From Lysobacterales bacterium (GTDB lineage: Bacteria > Pseudomonadota > Gammaproteobacteria > Xanthomonadales > Rhodanobacteraceae), in the NCBI GenBank assembly GCA_017305055.1, contig JAFKMZ010000023.1:1-49482 (forward strand): 49,482 nucleotides of DNA, in the 5' to 3' direction. Position 1 is the stretch's first letter. The number at the start of each line of letters is the position of its first letter. Shown piece after piece: positions 16,724 through 24,349 of this stretch. The notes beneath the pieces were generated by a model. It did not search any database and had not been told where the DNA came from. It worked only from the letters and a program-made list of their open reading frames with translations. The position numbers and the translations under genes are program-made.

Positions 16724-18237
16724 CCACGCAGGGCCCGGGCCACAATCGCCTGCGCGTCACCCGTGCGGGCATCGACACGTACCAGCAGCCGGTGGTCTAT
16801 ATGCACCGCGATTGCGAAGTCTGTCGCTCGGAAGGCTTTGCTGCGATGACGCGCGTGAGGCTGGACGTCGGCACGCGAACGCTGGTGGCGACGCTGAATG
16901 TAGTCGTCGATGACCGGGTCGGTCAGGATGAGGTTGCGCTCTCTGAGGTCGCATGGACGCTTCTCGATCCCGCGTCCGATGCCCTGGCCCGGGTCCGGCA
17001 CGCCGAACCAGCGGCGTCGGCAGGTGCGCTCCGCGCCAAGGTGTTCGGTGCGCGGCTGGACGACGCGCAGTACCTCGCTCTGGTGCAGGACGTGATGGAA
17101 AGCAGGTTGTCGGACCTGGAGCTTGCAGCTTTCGTCACGGCTAGCGCAGGCGACCGCCTGGACCATGCAGAGACGACCGCACTGACGCGGGCCATGATCG
17201 CCGTTGGCCAGCGCTTGGACTGGGGCGCAGGGCCGGTGCTGGACAAACACTGCGTAGGCGGCCTGCCGGGCAATCGCACCACCCCGATCGTGGTGGCCAT
17301 AGTGGCTGCGCTGGGCTACCGCATTCCGAAGACCTCGTCGCGCGCGATCACGTCGCCCGCGGGCACCGCCGACACCATGGAAGTGATGGCGCCGGTGGCG
17401 CTCGACCTGGCGGCGATGCGGCGGGTGGTGGAACGCGAGGGCGGCTGCATCGTCTGGGGCGGCAACGTACGCCTGAGCCCGGCCGACGACATTCTGATCC
17501 GGGTCCAGCGGCCGCTGGATTTCGACAGCGACGGCCAACTGGTCGCCAGCGTGCTGTCGAAGAAGATCGCCGCCGGCTCCACCCACGTCCTGATCGACAT
17601 GCCGGTGGGGCCGACCGCCAAGGTGCGCGGCGACGCCGCGGCCGACAGCCTCGGCACGCGGCTTGCGCACACCGCGGGTGCGCTTGGATTGCAGCTGGGC
17701 ATCCATCGCTCCGACGGCACCCAGCCGGTGGGCCGGGGAATCGGTCCGGCGCTCGAGGCACACGATGTGCTCAAGGTGCTGCGGAACGCAGCCGATGCAC
17801 CGGCCGACCTTCGCGAACGCGCACTTGCGCTGTCCGCGGCGCTGCTGGACATGGCACCGGGCAGCAGCGCCGGTACTGGAGGGGAGCGCGCACGTAGGGT
17901 GCTGGATTCCGGGGCCGCGCTGGCCAAGTTCCTGGCGATCTGCGAGGCCCAGGGAGGCTTCCGCGAACCGCCGCGGGCGGCATTCACCGCCGACATCCCG
18001 GCGCCCGCGTCAGGTCGCATCGCAGAGATCGACAACCGCAGGCTGGCCAAGCTGGCCAAGCTGGCCGGCGCACCGACGTCCCCCACCGCCGGCCTGGAAA
18101 CCGGTCTGCGGGTCGGCGATACGGTCGAGCGCGGACAACCCCTGCTGACGCTGCATGCGGAGTCGCCGGGCGAGCTGGCCTATGCCCTGGAGCACGCCCA
18201 AACGCTGCAACCCTTTGTCCTCACGGAGGTCCCATGA
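16720..18237 (+). CDS. AMP/thymidine phosphorylase family enzyme
   Basis: A 505-residue nucleoside/nucleotide phosphorylase of the family that includes archaeal AMP phosphorylase. The signature DKHCVGGLPGNRTTPIVV lies at about 175-192, followed by the phosphate-binding SSRAITSPAGTADTMEVM (about 206-223). This form, with the PGNRTT loop and an extra 80-residue N-terminal domain, is the AMP-phosphorylase-like type; classical thymidine phosphorylase has KHSTGG. The reaction would release the base and give ribose 1,5-bisphosphate from AMP, or ribose 1-phosphate from nucleosides. Both ends overlap neighbours by 4 bp (MBL gene before, PRPP-type gene after). The substrate is inferred, not shown. Confidence 0.87.
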   Translation: MTTQGPGHNRLRVTRAGIDTYQQPVVYMHRDCEVCRSEGFAAMTRVRLDVGTRTLVATLNVVVDDRVGQDEVALSEVAWTLLDPASDALARVRHAEPAASAGALRAKVFGARLDDAQYLALVQDVMESRLSDLELAAFVTASAGDRLDHAETTALTRAMIAVGQRLDWGAGPVLDKHCVGGLPGNRTTPIVVAIVAALGYRIPKTSSRAITSPAGTADTMEVMAPVALDLAAMRRVVEREGGCIVWGGNVRLSPADDILIRVQRPLDFDSDGQLVASVLSKKIAAGSTHVLIDMPVGPTAKVRGDAAADSLGTRLAHTAGALGLQLGIHRSDGTQPVGRGIGPALEAHDVLKVLRNAADAPADLRERALALSAALLDMAPGSSAGTGGERARRVLDSGAALAKFLAICEAQGGFREPPRAAFTADIPAPASGRIAEIDNRRLAKLAKLAGAPTSPTAGLETGLRVGDTVERGQPLLTLHAESPGELAYALEHAQTLQPFVLTEVP

Positions 18238-19148
18238 ACCGTGTCCTGATGCCGTTCCCGGCCGATGCAGTGCTAGCCAGCACCATCGCCCAGCCCCTGC
18301 AGGCGCGCATTTCACCCGTGGCCTGGCGGCACTTCCCCGACGGCGAGTCGCTGGTCACCCTGGACGACGCGCTGGCCGGCACCGACGTGGCGATCCTGGC
18401 CAGCCTGCGCGGCGCCGATGCCCTGGCCCTCCCGTTGCGCTTCGCCGCCCGCACGGCGCGCGAATTCGGGGCGCGTTCGGTCGGCCTGATCGCACCGTAC
18501 CTGGGGTATATGCGCCAGGACACCCGTTTCCACCGCGGTGAAGCGGTCAGCACGCCGCTGTTCGCGCAGTTTCTCGAAGAGGCGTTCGATTGGTTGGTGA
18601 CCGTGGACCCGCACTTGCACCGCGTCGAGCAGCTGCAGTCCCTCTACCGGATCCCGGCGGTCCACGTGTCAGCGACGCCGGCCGTCGCCCGCTGGATCGC
18701 GGAGTCGGTGCCGGACGCGGTGCTGATTGGACCCGACAGCGAGAGTGAACAATGGGTCGCCGACATCGCCGCCCGGTCCGGCATGCCCTACCAGGTGCTG
18801 GCCAAGGAGCGGCATGGCGACTACGACGTGCGTGTGAGCCTGCCCGACCCGGCGGCCGTGGCCGGTCGCACTCCGGCCCTGATCGACGACATCGTGTCGT
18901 CCGGCCACACGATCCTGGAGACGCTCGCGCACCTGCGGCGCTTGTCTCTGCCGCCGCCGCTGCTGGTCACCATCCACCCGGTGTTCGCAGGCGACGCCTA
19001 TGCCCGCCTGCAGGAGGCGGGCCTGGCCCGCATCGTGAGCACTGACACCATTGCCCACCCGTCGAATGCGATCGCGCTGGGCGCAGATCTTGCCGCCGCG
19101 GCATCGACCCTGATGACCGCGTCGACCGATTCCCCGGAGGACCCATGA
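18234..19148 (+). CDS. Ribose-phosphate pyrophosphokinase-like protein
   Basis: A 304-residue protein of the PRPP synthetase family. The N-terminal half has FPDGESLVTLDD and PYLGYMRQDTRFHRGEAVST, the ATP-site region. The C-terminal PRPP/ribose-5-phosphate loop is LIDDIVSSGHTI (about 216-227). The second motif reads LIGPDSESEQWV in place of the usual SPDxGGxxRA, so it is divergent, and the family's KRR flap is reduced to AKERHGDYDVRV. It may act on ribose 1,5-bisphosphate or work in reverse with the neighbouring phosphorylase. It overlaps the genes on both sides by 4 bp. Family membership is secure; activity is not. Confidence 0.87.
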   Translation: MNRVLMPFPADAVLASTIAQPLQARISPVAWRHFPDGESLVTLDDALAGTDVAILASLRGADALALPLRFAARTAREFGARSVGLIAPYLGYMRQDTRFHRGEAVSTPLFAQFLEEAFDWLVTVDPHLHRVEQLQSLYRIPAVHVSATPAVARWIAESVPDAVLIGPDSESEQWVADIAARSGMPYQVLAKERHGDYDVRVSLPDPAAVAGRTPALIDDIVSSGHTILETLAHLRRLSLPPPLLVTIHPVFAGDAYARLQEAGLARIVSTDTIAHPSNAIALGADLAAAASTLMTASTDSPEDP

Positions 19149-21610
19149 ACCTGCATCTGAACTGCTGCACCGCCGACCAGCTGTCGGCCGCCGAGCGCCA
19201 GCGGATCCTTGAACTGGCCGACGCCCACCGGCAGGCCGATCCCGCGTTCGCCCATTGGGCTGCCGGCTACGGCGTGATCAGGCATGACCCGCTCACACAG
19301 CTCCGGGTCCGCCAGATGGTGGACGAGCTGATTGCCCTGGGCCGCACGCCGGATGCGGGCACCGCCTGGCAGCGGCTCGCCGCGGCCGATCGCGTCACCA
19401 GCACCGGCATGTGGCTGGTGGCGCACATGACCTACAGCCACCGGGTCCGCACCGACGGTGCGGCCCTCGGAGCCGATGATTTCAAGGCCACGCCCGAAGG
19501 CCACACCGGCGGATCCCTCAACATGGTGCCCGCCTACGCCGGCTACCTGCTGATGGACGCGCTGGATGGGGTGACCCGCGCCTGGATGATGGGCCAGGGG
19601 CACTGCGTCGCCGCCATCGATGCACTGAACCTGCTGGTCGGCAACATGACCGCCAGGCACGCCGAACGCTATGATCGGTCCGACGCGGGATTGAGCCGGT
19701 TCGTCGGCGACTTCTATGCCTACACCCTCAATCCGGACGGCACGCCGGCCTCGCCGCTGGGTTCCCACGTCAACGCGCACACCGCCGGCGGCGTGATGGA
19801 GGGCGGCTATCTCGGCTTCGCCGAACTGCAGTACGTGCATGCGCCGCTCAAGGACGAGCGCCTGGTGGCCTTCCTGAGTGACGGTGCGTTCGAGGAACAG
19901 CGTGGCAGCGATTGGGCCCCGCGCTGGTGGCATGCCGAGGACAGTGGGCTGGTCAGCCCGATCATCATCCTCAACGGGCGGCGCATCGAACAGCGCAGTC
20001 AGATCACCCAGCAGGGCGGCGAGCGGTGGCTGGACCGGCACCTGCGATTGAACGGCTTTGATCCGATCGCGCTGGACGGGCGCGATCCGGCCAGCATCGC
20101 GTGGGGCATCCACGTGATGGAATCGCGCCTGCAAGCCGGCGCCGCCGTCCCCGATCTCGATGTGCGGCTGCCCTATGGCATCGCCGAAACCGTCAAGGGC
20201 TTCGGCTTCCCCGGCGCCGGGACCAACGCCTCGCACAACCTGCCCTTGCCCGGAAATCCGGCGAAGGACGCCGAGGCGCGTGCGCTCTTCAATGAAGGCG
20301 CCGCGGCCCTGTTCGTGGCCGCCCCGGAGCTTGACGAGGCCATCGCCGCGCTCAACAGCCATGATGCCCAGCAGCGGGTGCGCGAGCGGGATCATGCATT
20401 GGCTGACCGCCAGGTGGCCCCGCCCCGAGCCCCGGCGATCGCCGACCGCGGCGTCGGCGGCGAGAGCTCTCCGATGACCGCGCTCGACGAGCAGTTCGTC
20501 GCGATCGCCGAAGCGAACCCCGGGCTGCGCGTGCGCGTGGGCAATCCCGACGAGCTGCGCAGCAACAAGCTCGACCGCACCCTGGACGCGATGAAGCACC
20601 GGGTACACGAACCCGAGCCAGGCGTCGCCGAATCGCCGACGGGCGCGGTCATCACCGCGCTCAACGAGGAAGCCGTAGTCTGCGCCGCGCTCGGCAACAA
20701 GGGCGGGCTGAACCTGGTGGTCACCTACGAGGCGTTCGCACCGAAGATGCTCGGGGCCGTTCGCCAGGAGCTGATCTTCGCTCGCCACCAGGCCCAGGCA
20801 GGGCGTCCGCCCGGCTGGTTGGGCGTGCCATTGGTGCTGACCTCCCACACCTGGGAGAACGCGAAGAACGAGCAGTCGCACCAGGACCCGACCATGGCCG
20901 AGGCGCTCCTGGGCGAAATGGCCGACATCTCGCGCGTGGTCTTTCCCCCTGACGCCAACGGCGCGGCCGTAGCCCTCGCCCACGCCTTGGCGCAGCGCGG
21001 CACCATCACCGCCCTGGTGGTCCCGAAGCGGCCCGTGCCCCACGAGCTGACGCCGGAGCAGGCGCAGACGCTGGCGGCGACCGGTGCGGTCTGTCTGACG
21101 GGTGATCCGGCAACGGTCGCGATCCTGCTGGTCGCCACCGGCGCCTACCAACTGCAGGAGGTGCGCCGCGCGCAGGCGCGCCTGTCCGAGCGCAACGTGG
21201 CCGCGGCGGCCGTCTATCTGGGCGAACCTGGCCGGTTCCGCGCTCCGCGCGATCCGGAGGAGGCGCGGTACGTGCACGCCGACAACGACGTGCAGGCATT
21301 GTTCCCCGCGGACCAGCCGCGCGTATTCGTCACGCACACCCGGCCCGAACCGTTCCTCGGCGCGCTGCGCCGGCTCGACACCGGCCCGGCCACGACCGCC
21401 GCACTGGGCTTCGTCAACCGCGGCGGCACGCTGGACGTGCCGGGGCTGTTGTTCGCCAACCGGTGCACATGGGCGCACGTGGTCGATGCGGCTGCGGGTG
21501 TCCTCGGCCAGTCCCGTGGCAGCCTGTTGTCCGAAGCGGAACTGGCGGCGGTGGATGGCCACGGCGATCCGGCCACCATCCTGCGCCCCGCAACGGGGCC
21601 GGCGCTGTGA
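19145..21610 (+). CDS. Phosphoketolase-like thiamine-diphosphate enzyme
   Basis: An 821-residue protein of the phosphoketolase (XFP) family, sometimes annotated in proteobacteria as a xylulose-5-phosphate enzyme. An N-terminal ThDP-binding part contains PEGHTGGSLNMVPAYAGYL (about 119-137), MMGQGHCVAAIDALN and the GDGEAE-like SDGAFEEQRGSDWAPRWW. The middle part has GFPGAGTNASHNLPLPGNP. The C-terminal part reads like the XFP transketolase-type domain (TSHTWENAKNEQSHQDPTMAEALL, split at about residue 572). Phosphoketolases cleave xylulose 5-phosphate or fructose 6-phosphate with phosphate to acetyl phosphate. Divergence from classical XFP makes the substrate open. It overlaps the PRPP-type gene by 4 bp and ends this metabolic set. 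Confidence 0.82.
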   Translation: MNLHLNCCTADQLSAAERQRILELADAHRQADPAFAHWAAGYGVIRHDPLTQLRVRQMVDELIALGRTPDAGTAWQRLAAADRVTSTGMWLVAHMTYSHRVRTDGAALGADDFKATPEGHTGGSLNMVPAYAGYLLMDALDGVTRAWMMGQGHCVAAIDALNLLVGNMTARHAERYDRSDAGLSRFVGDFYAYTLNPDGTPASPLGSHVNAHTAGGVMEGGYLGFAELQYVHAPLKDERLVAFLSDGAFEEQRGSDWAPRWWHAEDSGLVSPIIILNGRRIEQRSQITQQGGERWLDRHLRLNGFDPIALDGRDPASIAWGIHVMESRLQAGAAVPDLDVRLPYGIAETVKGFGFPGAGTNASHNLPLPGNPAKDAEARALFNEGAAALFVAAPELDEAIAALNSHDAQQRVRERDHALADRQVAPPRAPAIADRGVGGESSPMTALDEQFVAIAEANPGLRVRVGNPDELRSNKLDRTLDAMKHRVHEPEPGVAESPTGAVITALNEEAVVCAALGNKGGLNLVVTYEAFAPKMLGAVRQELIFARHQAQAGRPPGWLGVPLVLTSHTWENAKNEQSHQDPTMAEALLGEMADISRVVFPPDANGAAVALAHALAQRGTITALVVPKRPVPHELTPEQAQTLAATGAVCLTGDPATVAILLVATGAYQLQEVRRAQARLSERNVAAAAVYLGEPGRFRAPRDPEEARYVHADNDVQALFPADQPRVFVTHTRPEPFLGALRRLDTGPATTAALGFVNRGGTLDVPGLLFANRCTWAHVVDAAAGVLGQSRGSLLSEAELAAVDGHGDPATILRPATGPAL

Positions 21611-21852
21611 GGCGACCGGCTGGGAGCTCGCGCTGATGGTGGGCACGGCACAGCGCGGGCTCCAGATCGCATGGGCCGGGCTCAAGGTGGATGTCGCCGT
21701 GTTGCGCCTGCGGCGACGCGCAGCCGACCTGCTCCCTGCGTACGTCAGTACGACCTTGGTGGGCCTGGGCACCACCTTCTTAGTTTAGGGAACCTCTGAT
21801 TTACCTACCCACTGATGCATCACTGCATCATTGCATCCTGGAAGGCGGACCC

Positions 21853-23919
21853 ATGAAGCAACACAACCATCATCAGCACGATCATCAATTGCATGACGCG
21901 CACGCTCCCCATACCCGGAAAGCTATTCATGACGACGCCCACGCCGGGCACGACAAGCATGCCGGCCACAGCGTGGCGATGTTCCGCGACAAGTTCTGGC
22001 TCACGCTGCTGCTTGCCATTCCCACCGTGATCTGGAGCGGGATGATCCAGCATTGGTTCGGCTACACCGCGCCACAGTTCCCGGGTTCGGCGTACATCCC
22101 GGCGGTGTTCGGCACGATCGTGTACTTCTGCGGCGGCTGGCCGTTCCTCAGCGGCGGATACCAAGAGCTGCGCAATCGCCTGCCGGGCATGATGACGCTG
22201 ATCTCGCTTGCGATCACCGTCGCCTTCCTTTACAGCGCGTTGGTCACGCTCGGCATTGTCGACGGATTGGACCTGTGGTGGGAGCTGGCGACGCTGGTGG
22301 CGATCATGCTGCTCGGCCACTGGATCGAGATGCGTTCGATCACGCAGGCCCAGGGTGCCCTCAAGGAACTCGCGAAGTTGCTGCCTGACATGGCGGTGCT
22401 GCTGGATCAGTCCGGAACCACGAAGGAGGTTCCAGTCGCCGAACTCAAGCGCGGCGACCTGCTGCTCATCAGGCCCGGCGCGGGCATTCCCGCCGACGGT
22501 GTCGTGAAGGAAGGGACCAGCGCCGTCAACGAATCAATGATCACCGGTGAGTCCAAGCCGATGGACAAGACGGCAGGCGCCAAGGTGATCGCCGGCACCG
22601 TCAACGGACAAGGCTCGCTGCGTGTTGAGGTGACGGGAATCGGCGACGAGACCGCGCTCGCGGGCATCATGCGGCTCGTCGAGCAGGCCCAGTCGTCGCG
22701 CTCGCGCGCGCAGGCGCTGGCAGACCGGGCTGCGTTCTACCTCACGATCATCGCCATCGTCTCCGCCGCCATCACGGCCATCGTCTGGCCACTCCTCGGT
22801 GAGTCATGGGCCTTCACGATGGAGCGCGTGGTCACCGTGCTCGTGATCGCCTGCCCCCACGCGCTGGGTCTGGCCATCCCGCTGGTGACCGCAATCTCGA
22901 CCACGATTGGCGCACGGAACGGCCTGCTCGTGCGCGATCGGCGCGGCCTCGAAGAGGCTCGTCTCCTGGATACGGTTGTGTTCGACAAGACAGGAACGCT
23001 CACGCTCGGTTCGCATCGCGTGGTGAAGATCACCGCCGCCGATGGGTTCACCGACGACGAGGTGCTTCGCGTGGCCGCAGCCGTTCAGCGCGATGCCGAA
23101 CACCCGATCGCGCAGGCGCTGATGACCAGCGCCAAGGAACAGGGCATCGTCGTTCCGATGTCGCAGGACTTCGAGTCCATGCCAGGCCGCGGTGTACGCG
23201 CGGTCGTCGAAGATCGCACGCTTCACGTTGGTGGGCCCGGGCTCTTGAGAATGCTCGGCGTCGAGCCACCGGAGACGCTTCGTCAGGCCGCCGCTTCCGC
23301 GGCAGCCGATGGTCAGTCCGCAACCTACCTGGTTGAAGGCGATCGGGTACTCGCCGCATTCGCGATCGCCGACGCCATCCGCCCTGAGTCCTTCGAGGCG
23401 GTCAAGCGCCTGCACAACAGCGGTGTGGAGGTTGTCCTGCTGACCGGCGATTCCACGGCGGTCGGAAACGCCGTCGCGAAGGAACTCGGCATTGACGCCG
23501 TATTCGCCGAGGTCTTGCCCGAAGACAAGGTGGCCAAGATCGAGGAACTGCAGGCCCAGGGCAAGCGCGTCGCGATGGTGGGTGACGGCGTCAACGACGC
23601 ACCGGCGCTGCTCACGGCGGACGTCGGCATCGCCATCGGCGCGGGTACGGATGTCGCGGTCGAGGCCGGCGACGTCGTGCTTGTGCGCAGCGACCCGCGC
23701 GATGTGCCGGCGATCATTGGATTGAGCAAGGCGACCTATCGCAAGATGATCCAGAACCTGTGGTGGGCCGCCGGCTACAACATCGTCGCCATCCCCCTCG
23801 CGGCCGGCGTTCTCGCCCCATGGGGTATCCTGCTGCACCCTGCGCTCGGGGCGGTACTCATGTCGCTGAGCACCATTATCGTGGCGATCAACGCGCAGCT
23901 GTTGCGCCGGGCGGTGTAA
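21853..23919 (+). CDS. Copper-exporting P1B-type ATPase with CPH motif and His-rich N-terminus
   Basis: A 688-residue heavy-metal P-type ATPase. Residues 4-40 are His-rich (HNHHQHDHQLHD, HDDAHAGHDKHAGH), replacing the CxxC domains. The channel motif is CPHALGLAIP (Cys about 333), the P1B-3 type known from CopB-like copper ATPases, thought to prefer Cu(II)/Cu(I) with His. The phosphorylation site DKTGTLT (about 378), the HP motif in DAEHPIAQAL, TGES and GDGVNDAPALL are all intact, so it should be active. The ATG at 21853 is preceded by GGAAGGCGGACCC. It lies 242 bp after the phosphoketolase gene and may share the merR promoter or have its own. It is named copB in some systems; I leave the symbol empty to avoid confusion with the outer-membrane protein. 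Confidence 0.93.
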   Translation: MKQHNHHQHDHQLHDAHAPHTRKAIHDDAHAGHDKHAGHSVAMFRDKFWLTLLLAIPTVIWSGMIQHWFGYTAPQFPGSAYIPAVFGTIVYFCGGWPFLSGGYQELRNRLPGMMTLISLAITVAFLYSALVTLGIVDGLDLWWELATLVAIMLLGHWIEMRSITQAQGALKELAKLLPDMAVLLDQSGTTKEVPVAELKRGDLLLIRPGAGIPADGVVKEGTSAVNESMITGESKPMDKTAGAKVIAGTVNGQGSLRVEVTGIGDETALAGIMRLVEQAQSSRSRAQALADRAAFYLTIIAIVSAAITAIVWPLLGESWAFTMERVVTVLVIACPHALGLAIPLVTAISTTIGARNGLLVRDRRGLEEARLLDTVVFDKTGTLTLGSHRVVKITAADGFTDDEVLRVAAAVQRDAEHPIAQALMTSAKEQGIVVPMSQDFESMPGRGVRAVVEDRTLHVGGPGLLRMLGVEPPETLRQAAASAAADGQSATYLVEGDRVLAAFAIADAIRPESFEAVKRLHNSGVEVVLLTGDSTAVGNAVAKELGIDAVFAEVLPEDKVAKIEELQAQGKRVAMVGDGVNDAPALLTADVGIAIGAGTDVAVEAGDVVLVRSDPRDVPAIIGLSKATYRKMIQNLWWAAGYNIVAIPLAAGVLAPWGILLHPALGAVLMSLSTIIVAINAQLLRRAV

Positions 23920-24022
23920 CATAGTGATCGCCACCAACCTGTTGCGACAGGCACAGTTCAGTGACGGGCGCCCTGCGATGTCCGTCTACCACCACGGTTT
24001 GGGCTCCACTCAGGAGGTACCC

Positions 24023-24217
24023 GTGCGGACGGGCAACCACCTGGCGCCGGCGCTGGTCACCTTGGGCCTGTATGTGAGCGGGGCGCTCTTGAGCCTGCAT
24101 TCCGACGGTCCGCAAGTGTTGGGCTACTTGCCCTTCCTGGCGGTGCTGGCCTTCGCCGCTTCGGGGTTGCTCTCGCTGCGGCTGGTCACCGCCATCGCCA
24201 GATCGGAACATCTGTGA
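24023..24217 (+). CDS. Small two-helix membrane ORF resembling the UbiB/ABC1 C-terminus
   Basis: A 64-residue reading frame starting at GTG 24023 with a strong AGGAGG 5 bp upstream. It encodes two membrane helices (LAPALVTLGLYVSGALL and LPFLAVLAFAASGLLSLRLV) and ends AIARSEHL. The same pattern (NRL...GLV...GPxxLGxP...L...IxRSG) closes UbiB/AarF-type ABC1 kinases, so this may be a surviving 3' fragment rather than a complete gene. The good ribosome site argues that it is still translated. It lies 104 bp after the copper ATPase. It is the last feature before the minus-strand transfer genes. Confidence 0.5.
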   Translation: MRTGNHLAPALVTLGLYVSGALLSLHSDGPQVLGYLPFLAVLAFAASGLLSLRLVTAIARSEHL

Positions 24218-24349
24218 CCGGGCTGAACTCAATGCCATCTATCGAGTATGGTATCGCGTCAACTGGCAAGCATGACGCTGCACCGATAGATGCCGGTCAC
24301 ATGCGGCCCATTGGCCACTGGCTGATGTGCCAAGTCACCAATGATGAGG
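24218..24349. other. Cargo/backbone junction downstream of the relaxase
   Basis: 132 bp between the small membrane ORF and the convergent relaxase gene. No gene is visible. It marks the join between the copper island and the transfer backbone, so a boundary repeat or an oriT remnant could be here. I see short repeats of TGGC/GCCA but nothing decisive. Confidence 0.3.

Noticed and set aside
18998-21775. 925-residue minus-strand frame opposite the phosphoketolase gene
   Set aside because: Longer than the true gene but made of low-complexity residues; the plus-strand frame has clear enzyme motifs.
21635-21787. 50-codon ORF after the phosphoketolase gene (MVGTAQRGLQIAWAGLKVDV...)
   Set aside because: GGGAG lies about 10 bp upstream, but the sequence matches nothing I know and is too short to support; it could be real.
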